Of a DNA stretch of 7,267 bases, positions 1 through 4,772 are shown piece after piece. The notes beneath the pieces are model-generated. The model was given only the letters and a program-made list of their open reading frames with translations, did not search any database and was not told where the DNA came from. Made by a program: the position numbers and the translations under genes. Positions within the stretch are counted from its first letter, which is position 1. Each line of letters opens with the position of its first letter. Origin of the DNA: Spirochaetales bacterium (lineage in GTDB: Bacteria > Spirochaetota > Spirochaetia > SPDA01); assembly GCA_004525155.1 (NCBI GenBank), contig SPDA01000085.1:1-7267 (forward strand), in the 5' to 3' direction.

Positions 1-148
1 CCAGCACCGGCGAATCCTCACCCGGCTCCCCGAACCGGTACAGCCCCGGTTCCACTTTGTAGCTCTGCCTGCCGATTCCCAGACGGATCCGCAGGGTACC
101 CAGCACATCCCGCATTTCCATGCGGGCATCCATCGTTCCCGTTATCAT
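1..148 (-). CDS. hgcA: HgcA-type corrinoid protein, N-terminus (partial)
   Basis: First 49 codons of a gene that continues past the left edge. The ATG at 148 follows an AGGAGG Shine-Dalgarno 8 nt upstream and lies one base after the stop of the MarR gene, so the two are co-transcribed. Residues 15-34 resemble the start of the corrinoid-binding domain shared by HgcA and the CO dehydrogenase/acetyl-CoA synthase corrinoid subunit (PF03599): a GIGR segment, then YKVEPGLYRFGEPGEDSPVL, matching the family pattern Y-x-V-x-PGLY-x-x-G-x-P-x-x-x-SPV. The motif begins about 30 residues from the start codon. That fits the short HgcA layout rather than AcsC/CdhD, which carry an Fe-S domain and TIM barrel first. 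HgcA transfers a methyl group from its corrinoid to Hg(II) at the membrane, with the ferredoxin HgcB. The diagnostic cap-helix motif N-(V/I)-W-C-A-(A/S)-G-K lies outside the window, so an HgcA-like paralogue of other function is possible. Confidence 0.62.
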   Translation of the reverse strand, partial: MITGTMDARMEMRDVLGTLRIRLGIGRQSYKVEPGLYRFGEPGEDSPVL

Positions 149-149
149 A

Positions 150-626
150 TCAGTTGCCTCCTTCGGCACAGCAGCCCGCCGGAGGTTTTTCTGTCCGCCA
201 GCGGGTCATCACATCGGCGATAATGCCGACGGCTTCACGCACTTTCACCGCCTCTTCGGCGCCCAAACCTTCGAACAGCTTGCGGTACTCATCGTTGCAC
301 AGCTTATGGATGGCATTCGTCTGTTCGATACCCTTACTGGTAAGACTGACAGCGACACGCCTCCTGTCTTTCATGCCCGGCTCGCGGTAGATGTAACCGG
401 CCTCCGCCAGGGAATCGACCGTACGGCTGATGTTCGCCTTGTCCGTGCCGAGGGTCTCCGAAAGATCCTGAATGCCTGTTTCACGGCTGTCATCCAGGGC
501 AAGCAGCAGGTGGCATTGTGCAAACGTGACGCCGCAGCAGTCAGTTTCCTGACGCAGGCGAAGCAGTATTTCCCTTTCTATTACGCGCAGCCCGCGCCGG
601 AAATCTTTAATGTCCTTTTCAGTCAT
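150..626 (-). CDS. MarR-family winged-helix regulator, cysteine-rich
   Basis: 158-residue MarR-type repressor. The winged helix-turn-helix spans about residues 48-100: helix-turn-helix with recognition helix TDKANISRTVDSLAEAGYI (61-79), then the wing with the family's DRRR motif (87-90) and SLTSKG. Helical dimerisation segments flank it. Cysteines sit at C30, C31 and C38 (DCCGV...QCH, in the segment before the DNA-binding domain), C110, and a C-terminal pair C152-C153. That suggests thiol or soft-metal sensing, which is inference. The frame is open to a TTG at 665, but that codon is part of the promoter -35 box. The predicted transcription start near 630 makes ATG 629 or 626 the practical start and the message essentially leaderless; MTEKDIKDF at 626 is the most natural N-terminus. 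The stop is 1 bp before the HgcA-like ATG, so this is the first gene of that operon, very probably autoregulated through the palindromes at 652-682. Confidence 0.9.
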   Translation of the reverse strand: MTEKDIKDFRRGLRVIEREILLRLRQETDCCGVTFAQCHLLLALDDSRETGIQDLSETLGTDKANISRTVDSLAEAGYIYREPGMKDRRRVAVSLTSKGIEQTNAIHKLCNDEYRKLFEGLGAEEAVKVREAVGIIADVMTRWRTEKPPAGCCAEGGN

Positions 627-636
627 CATGTGCATC

Positions 637-665
637 AATATAGCACTTATCGTTGTATTTGTCAA
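637..665 (-). promoter_or_regulatory. Sigma-70-type promoter of the marR-hgcA-like operon
   Basis: Read on the minus strand: a perfect TTGACA -35 (665-660), a 17-bp spacer, and a TATATT -10 (642-637). The predicted transcription start is around 630, immediately next to ATG codons at 629 and 626, with no room for a Shine-Dalgarno. The -35 box lies inside the left palindrome of the operator region. Confidence 0.75.
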
Positions 666-682
666 CAGTTGTTTTATACAAC
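652..682. promoter_or_regulatory. Two tandem palindromic operators (probable MarR sites)
   Basis: Two 15-bp palindromes are separated by one base. Left, 652-666: GTTGTATTTGTCAAC. Right, 668-682: GTTGTTTTATACAAC (arms GTTGT/ACAAC). Together they form a larger 31-bp dyad centred on base 667, with outer arms GTTGTAT/ATACAAC and inner arms CAAC/GTTG. The left one covers the -35 box of the marR promoter; the right one covers the -35 box of the proposed promoter of the divergent flavoprotein gene. TTGTA/TACAA-type arms suit MarR-family dimers. Binding by the adjacent MarR protein is inferred from position and symmetry. Confidence 0.7.
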
Positions 683-701
683 TTTATAAAATATCTATTA
701 T
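673..701 (+). promoter_or_regulatory. Candidate promoter of the flavin-reductase-like gene
   Basis: TTTATA (673-678) and TATTAT (696-701) are separated by 17 bp. They match the -35 and -10 consensus at 4/6 and 5/6 positions. The predicted start near 708 gives a leader of about 40 nt before the ATG at 750. The -35 box sits within the right palindrome, so the same repressor could control both directions. Confidence 0.45.
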
Positions 702-749
702 CTTGACGAAAGAGGCAGTTTGCTTTATCGGTTTTGGGAGGAGTCTCAA

Positions 750-1271
750 ATGCATAAAGACGCCATTTTCCAGGACCTCCGCATCGTCGACAATTTTTAT
801 CAGACCTCGAGTTTCTACCCCATGCCAGTAGTACTTGTCGGCAGTCTCGCGGAAAACGGGCAGACCAACATCGGCCCTTATTCGCTGTGTTTTCCCTATT
901 ACATTGCGGGCAAGGGATATTACGCCATGGTATTGGAGGCGAGGAATTCCTCGAATACAGCGCAGAATATCCTCCGCACGGGCAGGGCAAGCATCAATTT
1001 TATTCCCGATAAAAGAAAATACATGAAACAGGCTGCTGCCCTGGGTTATCCCGGCGACACCACGGAAGAAAAAATGAAAAACTGCGCGTTTACCCTGATG
1101 GGGGGCCTGTCGGCGAAAGATAATCCAGGCACCAGTTATCCGCAGATTGTGGCGGAATCCTTCCAGGTTTACGAATGTACCTGGATTAAGGAACTGGATG
1201 GGGCCGGGCAGGACAGGCCGCAGGAATCCTATGCCCTGATAAGGGACAAACGGTCTGCGGAAAAAAAATAG
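750..1271 (+). CDS. Flavin-reductase-like FMN-binding split-barrel protein
   Basis: 173 residues. ATG 750 was chosen over an in-frame TTG at 720 because a strong GGGAGGAG Shine-Dalgarno (736-743) sits 6 nt upstream. The sequence fits the flavin reductase-like split-barrel family. An N-terminal barrel strand region YPMPVVLVGSLAENGQTNIG (23-42) is followed by PYSLCFPYYIAGKGYYAMVL (43-62). Then comes the phosphate/flavin-contact type motif SSNTAQNILRTGRASINFI (67-85), which matches the family pattern NT-x-x-NI...VN. Members bind FMN non-covalently and act as NAD(P)H:flavin reductases or flavin-dependent redox proteins in the cytoplasm. The substrate cannot be read from the sequence. The C-terminus after FQVYECTWIKELDGA (138-152) is short and lysine/arginine-rich, where I would expect further barrel strands, so the 3' end may have been lost. 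It diverges from the marR-HgcA-like operon and probably shares its operator. Confidence 0.8.
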   Translation: MHKDAIFQDLRIVDNFYQTSSFYPMPVVLVGSLAENGQTNIGPYSLCFPYYIAGKGYYAMVLEARNSSNTAQNILRTGRASINFIPDKRKYMKQAAALGYPGDTTEEKMKNCAFTLMGGLSAKDNPGTSYPQIVAESFQVYECTWIKELDGAGQDRPQESYALIRDKRSAEKK

Positions 1272-1351
1272 ATCCGTGCGAAGTCCGCCGGCGGTGACAG
1301 GCGATGGTTTCTCCGGTGTTACATATATAAGACCTGATCACGGAGAAGCAT

Positions 1352-2152
1352 ATGAAAACCCTGATAAACACACTTCCCGCCCGTGCTGCCCTGCCGGCAC
1401 TCGCGGTTATAACGACACTCGTAACTATCGCCATTCTGGCCCTTACCGGATGCACCTATTACGTCATTCCCGGTGAGGAGGAAGCCTCCCTGACCGCCGC
1501 CGACAGCAGAGTGGCCTACGATGTAACTGTTACCCTGGCCAGTTCCGCCAAGACCCAGCCCTTCAATCCGGGTGATTCCCTCACCATAACCTGGGAGAGC
1601 GGCGCAACTTTCACTGCCGTCAATCTGGATCTCTACCGCGGAGAGGATTTCACAACTGCGATCGCGGCTGCTTACAGCAAGAGCAGTTCTTTTACGTGGA
1701 CGATACCCGCGGGGCTTCCGGCCGATGAAACCTACAGGATAAAAGTGACTGGTGTGTCCGGCAATAAATCCGGGGAACTGTACGGGTTTTCCGCATATTT
1801 CGCCATCAGCGAAAAGCCGGAATCGGGGCTCTCGGACGTGATTGTAAGCCGGACCGATATAACCCTGACCCTGACCGACAACGGCTCCCTGGTGGACGGA
1901 GACAGGGTTACGGTAAAGCTTAACGGCGCAGTGATTGCGGATAATCACGTACTGGCGGCGCCTCCGGGAACGGAAATCGCGGTAAGCCTTTCAAGCGGCG
2001 CAAACAGCCTGGAAATTTACGCGGTCAACGAGGGGGAGGTAAGCCCCAACACCGCGCTGCTCGCCATATCCCATGTGACCGCGGGAGAGGCTAACCAGCA
2101 GTGGCGGCTGTATGCGGGCGAGACAGGGAGTCTTACGATATCGGCGCCCTAG
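1352..2152 (+). CDS. Exported lipoprotein with Kre9/Knh1-like domain
   Basis: 266 residues. ATG 1352 follows GGAGA (1342-1346). A lipoprotein signal peptide is clear: basic residues up to R11, hydrophobic core about 14-31, lipobox LTGC with the lipidated cysteine at C34. After a short linker, residues about 67-152 resemble the Kre9/Knh1-like beta-sandwich domain (PF10342): NPGDSLTITWESG, LDLYRGEDF, SFTWTIPAGLPADETYRIKV. In bacteria this domain occurs in surface lipoproteins. A second all-beta segment (about 162-240: LTLTDNGSLVDGDRVTVKLNG..., NSLEIYAVNEGEVSPNT) is followed by a closing unit ending GSLTISAP. That ending looks complete rather than truncated. The protein is probably anchored to a membrane and facing the periplasm or cell surface; ligand and role are unknown. 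There is no evidence of an operon with its neighbours, and I see no clear terminator after it. Confidence 0.85.
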   Translation: MKTLINTLPARAALPALAVITTLVTIAILALTGCTYYVIPGEEEASLTAADSRVAYDVTVTLASSAKTQPFNPGDSLTITWESGATFTAVNLDLYRGEDFTTAIAAAYSKSSSFTWTIPAGLPADETYRIKVTGVSGNKSGELYGFSAYFAISEKPESGLSDVIVSRTDITLTLTDNGSLVDGDRVTVKLNGAVIADNHVLAAPPGTEIAVSLSSGANSLEIYAVNEGEVSPNTALLAISHVTAGEANQQWRLYAGETGSLTISAP

Positions 2153-2187
2153 CGGGAAGAAGAAATGCAGCCTCCGGAGGTGTACGC

Positions 2188-2435
2188 CGGGTCCGCAATC
2201 CAGTATTCCTTAACGCCGTGACCTCGCAAGGCGATAATTTATCGTTAGGGTCCTTTTTCGAGGCAGAGGGAGAATGTATCTCAAGGATAAAATCAGGCGC
2301 ACCGGTACATCCCTTGTCAGTCAGTTTCGGCATGCCGCAGATGAGTTCCTAGCGCTCCTCCATGGGCCGCTTCACATAATCACCCTAGGTATAACGCCGA
2401 ACATCCTTGATCGCGGGTATTCCCTCATCTTTCAT
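2188..2435 (-). pseudogene. Decayed Uma2-family (DUF820) restriction-endonuclease-fold gene
   Basis: Minus-strand remnant filling most of the 343-bp gap between two plus-strand genes. From ATG 2435 the frame reads MKDEGIPAIKDVRRYT-stop-GDYVKRPMEER-stop-ELICGMP. This matches the Uma2 N-terminus (YTYxDYLxxPExERWELIDG), with TAG at 2387-2385 where Tyr is usual and TAG at 2351-2349 where the Trp of ERWELI is usual. The frame then jumps directly to KLTDKGCTGAPDFILEIHSP plus SASKKDPNDKL, the conserved core with PD...E. The roughly 60 residues normally between ELIDG and this block are missing. Near 2221-2225 a one-base frameshift moves the homology to GVKEYWIADP (2214-2188), the classic Uma2 strand, after which similarity stops. 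Four independent lesions make it non-functional. The unpaired remainder (2436-2495) shows only the Shine-Dalgarno of the next gene. Confidence 0.85.
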
Positions 2436-2495
2436 ACCTCCATATACTGCAAATAATGCCGTTTCCGCTCTACGGCTTCAAAACGGAGGTCATAC

Positions 2496-2969
2496 TTGGA
2501 TAAATATTCTTTTTCCGGCAGTCTGCTTGCGCTGATAGATGAAATGAACCTCCGAGCAGGGGATAATCCCGATGTGCTTGCCGGCCCCCCCGGCTTTTCG
2601 ATAATGATCTGCTCGCCGCCCGAAGCCGTCGGCACAGATGCCGGCGGCATGGAAGCCGGTAAGGACGCCGCACCTGCCATTCAGGCGGTGCTTACCATCG
2701 CCAGCGAATCCGGCGGCAGCGAGGAATCGAGCTACGCGATGAACGACAGGTTCTCCTGCCTGCTCTACGATGACCGCATTGCCGGTATCGTGTTCGAGCG
2801 GGACAGCTGGCCCGAGGAACAGCCTGATGTGCCGCTGTCAGGTAAGGCAACCGCCCTTCCGTCAAAGGCAGAAAAAGGCGTCCCCTCTGCCGGGCCTGCC
2901 GATGAAATCCTGCTGTCCGAAATCCGCAGTTTCTGTGAAAAAAAGCTGCCGCCTCCATTGACCATATAA
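2496..2969 (+). CDS. Hypothetical protein, TTG start
   Basis: 157 residues, not recognised. The TTG at 2496 is chosen because ACGGAGGT (2483-2490) places GGAGG 6 nt upstream; the next ATG (2544) has no comparable site. There is no signal peptide or membrane segment. An N-terminal helix-like segment (about 6-20) leads to a stretch FSIMICSPPEA (34-44) and a Gly/Ala/Asp-rich acidic region (45-80). After that come a compact block DRFSCLLYDDRIAGIVFERD (84-103), a Pro/Ser/Lys-rich linker (105-135) and a C-terminal helix EILLSEIRSFCEKKL (137-151). The alternation of hydrophobic strands with low-complexity linkers suggests a small cytosolic alpha/beta protein. Codon choice resembles the neighbours. 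Reading continues in the same frame past its TAA (see 2970-3128), so the annotated protein may be a shortened form of a longer one. Confidence 0.7.
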   Translation: MDKYSFSGSLLALIDEMNLRAGDNPDVLAGPPGFSIMICSPPEAVGTDAGGMEAGKDAAPAIQAVLTIASESGGSEESSYAMNDRFSCLLYDDRIAGIVFERDSWPEEQPDVPLSGKATALPSKAEKGVPSAGPADEILLSEIRSFCEKKLPPPLTI

Positions 2970-3128
2970 GGATATCAGACAGCTACAGCAGATAGGCAAT
3001 GTCCATGGAATAAACAGGCGAATGGCTGGGAACAGTGCGGAACCCCGCGTTCATGTCAGAATTACGTAGTGAATCAAAAGAGTGGAAAAGAAGTTTTTGA
3101 ATCCGGGCTGTTCCATCCGCAATCCTGA
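2970..3128 (+). other. In-frame open continuation after the TAA at 2967-2969
   Basis: Immediately after the stop of the hypothetical gene, the same frame stays open for 52 codons to a TGA at 3126-3128 and has no ATG of its own. The translation looks protein-like. It contains QCPWNKQANGWEQCGTPRSC, with cysteines spaced C-x11-C-x5-C and two Trp, followed by YVVNQKSGKEVFESGLFHP. It could be the severed C-terminus of the upstream gene, a readthrough extension, or the relic of a separate small cysteine protein. It could also be chance. The remaining gap to 3167 shows nothing I can name, and no convincing bidirectional terminator between the convergent genes. Confidence 0.35.
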
Positions 3129-3167
3129 GCGGGATCATACAGGTCTATCCCGGCGGCGGCAGGTGTC

Positions 3168-4196
3168 TTACGCTTTTTTATGCTCCGTGAGCAGCTTCGC
3201 AAGGTCCCCGCTTTCGTACAACCCGAGAAAAGCTTTCACCACTTCTTTGTCGAACTGCGTGCCTGCCTGTGCTTTCACTTCGGAAACGGCGGAGGCAACC
3301 TCCATGTGTCCCCTGTAGGGCCTGTCGCTTATCATGGCGTCAAACCTGTCGGCCACCGCCACAATACGGCCGAAGAGAGGTATCCCGGCGCCTGCCGTGC
3401 CTTCGGGATATCCTTTTCCATCGTAGCGCTCGTGATGGGAAAGCACGGATGGAATGGAACGCTTAAGGTATTCAACATTCTTTAAAATTATCTCTCCCTT
3501 TTTCGGATGTTCCTTGATAAGGCTGTATTCATCCTTTTCCAGAGGCCCGGCCTTGTGCAGGACCGCATCCGGCACGCCTATTTTACCCAGATCGTGAAGC
3601 AGGGCGCCGATTTCAATGGCGAACAGGTCGTCTTCCACGAGGTTCATTTTCCCGGCGATGGCCTTTGCAACGACTGTCACGCGCGAGGTATGGCCGCAGG
3701 TGTAGGTGTCCTTGGCCTCCAGAGCGCTGACAAGGGCATGCACCGTATCGAGGTAGGCTTCCGAAAGCTGCTTGTTTTTTTTCTCGAGATGGGACACGAG
3801 CAGGGAGCCGGTGTCGCGGAGCCGCTTGCCGAGCTCGCACATAATCGAATAGGCTAAATCCGGAGCGTCATGGAGAAGGCATTCGAAATCGTTTTTTGCC
3901 AGTTCAAATACGGTTGTTTCAGCAATGGCCCGCACCGTGGCGGACCGGGGCCCCTGGTCGAGGAGCGCCATTTCGCCGAAAAAATCGCCCTCCTCCATAA
4001 GGGTAAGAATCATTTCGTCTCCGTCGGAGAACCGCTTGGTTACCTCGACTTTGCCGGATTTTATTATGCAGAACGTGTCTGTCATGGTTTTTTCACGCAC
4101 AATGATTTCCCCGGTAAGAAAACGCCGCTCTTTCGCACAGGCCGCGAGACTTGTGTAGTCTTCGTCTTTCATACCAGAAAAAATGGAGTCGCTCAT
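3168..4196 (-). CDS. cNMP-binding / HD-GYP cyclic-di-GMP phosphodiesterase
   Basis: 342 residues in two domains. Residues about 5-125 form a cyclic-nucleotide-binding (CAP-effector-type) domain; its phosphate-binding cassette FGEMALLDQGPRSATVRA (73-90) keeps the Glu (E75) and Arg (R84) that contact cAMP or cGMP. A helical linker (about 126-150, coiled-coil-like HLEKKNKQLSEAYLDTV) joins an HD-GYP domain. HD-GYP landmarks are LLHDLGKIG (199-207, metal ligands H201-D202), EHPKKGEIIL (229-238), SHHERYDGKGYPEG (253-266, containing GYP 262-264), VADRFDAMISDRPYR (281-295) and GTQFDKEVVKAF (312-323). All catalytic signatures are intact, so hydrolysis of cyclic-di-GMP is expected, possibly gated by cAMP/cGMP. 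There is no membrane segment, so it is cytosolic. ATG 4196 has GGAGG (4207-4203) 6 nt upstream. It is a monocistronic-looking gene divergent from the metal operon; no functional link is evident. Confidence 0.95.
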   Translation of the reverse strand: MSDSIFSGMKDEDYTSLAACAKERRFLTGEIIVREKTMTDTFCIIKSGKVEVTKRFSDGDEMILTLMEEGDFFGEMALLDQGPRSATVRAIAETTVFELAKNDFECLLHDAPDLAYSIMCELGKRLRDTGSLLVSHLEKKNKQLSEAYLDTVHALVSALEAKDTYTCGHTSRVTVVAKAIAGKMNLVEDDLFAIEIGALLHDLGKIGVPDAVLHKAGPLEKDEYSLIKEHPKKGEIILKNVEYLKRSIPSVLSHHERYDGKGYPEGTAGAGIPLFGRIVAVADRFDAMISDRPYRGHMEVASAVSEVKAQAGTQFDKEVVKAFLGLYESGDLAKLLTEHKKA

Positions 4197-4216
4197 ACAC
4201 GGCCTCCTTTAAGAAA

Positions 4217-4245
4217 AGTATACATGATTAGGACTAATAGTACAA
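4217..4245 (-). promoter_or_regulatory. Candidate promoter of the HD-GYP gene, with palindromic spacer
   Basis: On the minus strand, TTGTAC (4245-4240) and TATACT (4222-4217, 5/6 to consensus) are separated by 17 bp, just upstream of the Shine-Dalgarno of the HD-GYP gene. The spacer contains the perfect dyad ATTAG-GA-CTAAT (4227-4238, plus-strand reading), a plausible repressor site. The -35 match is weak (3/6). Confidence 0.5.
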
Positions 4246-4280
4246 TCTTTACCAGCAAGGCTGCGGAACACATAATTTTC

Positions 4281-4332
4281 TTGACAAAAACGGGATTCTG
4301 TAGAATACTATATATGAACAGTTGCTCATACG
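4281..4332 (+). promoter_or_regulatory. Promoter and SmtB/ArsR-type operator of the metal-efflux operon
   Basis: A perfect TTGACA -35 (4281-4286) is followed at 17 bp by AATACT (4304-4309), with overlapping alternatives TAGAAT (4301-4306) and TACTAT (4306-4311). Directly over and downstream of the -10 lies an imperfect dyad, TATATGAACA-GT-TGCTCATACG (4311-4320, 4321-4322, 4323-4332). Its core ATGAACA..TGCTCAT matches in 6 of 7 arm positions. This is the 12-2-12-style operator known for SmtB, ZiaR and CadC relatives (TGAACA..TTCA core). Its position would block RNA polymerase, and metal binding to the sensor would relieve this. Confidence 0.7.
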
Positions 4333-4343
4333 TTGGAGGAAAA

Positions 4344-4772
4344 ATGGCCCTGGGTGAAAAGATTCGGATTACGAAAACACATGCCCGGCGGAAAAACGGC
4401 TGTGAACATCTTCATATCCACCAGGATACGGTGGACCTTGTGTCGAATACGATGCCGGACGAGGAGACCTTGAACGAGGCCTCGGTATTTTTCAGGATGT
4501 TCGGCGATGCCACGAGGATGAAAATTCTGCATGCCCTTTTCGTATCCGAGCTCTGCGTGTGCGATCTTGCAGCCCTTCTCGGCGTAAGCCAGTCCGCCGT
4601 ATCCCACCAGCTCAACAGCCTTCGGCAGACGAATCTGGTAAAGTTCAGAAGGGAAGGAAAAACCGTCTTTTATTCGCTCAAGGATGAACATGTAAAACTG
4701 ATTGTGGATATCGGGATGAAGCACATTCTCGAAAAGAAATTCCCGGGGAGTGTCTTATATGACAAAAAATGA
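4344..4772 (+). CDS. ArsR/SmtB-family metal-sensing repressor (ZiaR/CadC-like)
   Basis: 142 residues. The frame is open far upstream, but ATG 4344 has GGAGG at 4335-4339, and an ATG at 4314 lies inside the operator. The winged helix covers about 45-112: MFGDATRMKILHAL, then ELCVCDLAALLGVSQSAVSH (69-88) as helix-turn-helix, and REGKTVFYSL as wing. Two metal-site signatures are present. The alpha3N type has C71-x-C73 in the ELCVCDL motif plus N-terminal C20, H22, H24 and H26. The alpha5 type has D114, H116, H127 and E130, in exactly the spacing of SmtB D104/H106/H117/E120. Both together resemble ZiaR-type sensors of Zn(II), with Cd/Pb also possible. As an apo-dimer it should bind the operator at 4311-4332 and dissociate on metal binding. 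Its end overlaps the ATPase start by 14 bp, indicating translational coupling and autoregulation of the operon. Confidence 0.93.
   Translation: MALGEKIRITKTHARRKNGCEHLHIHQDTVDLVSNTMPDEETLNEASVFFRMFGDATRMKILHALFVSELCVCDLAALLGVSQSAVSHQLNSLRQTNLVKFRREGKTVFYSLKDEHVKLIVDIGMKHILEKKFPGSVLYDKK

Noticed and set aside
627..665. MarR start at the TTG at 665
   Set aside because: That TTG is the first half of the TTGACA -35 box and lies upstream of the predicted transcription start.
1282..1291. CCGCCGGCGG palindrome after the flavoprotein gene as a terminator
   Set aside because: There is no loop worth the name and no following T run.
3870..4343. Long N-terminal extension of the ArsR-family protein
   Set aside because: It is antisense to the HD-GYP gene and crosses the promoter and operator; the Shine-Dalgarno supports ATG 4344.
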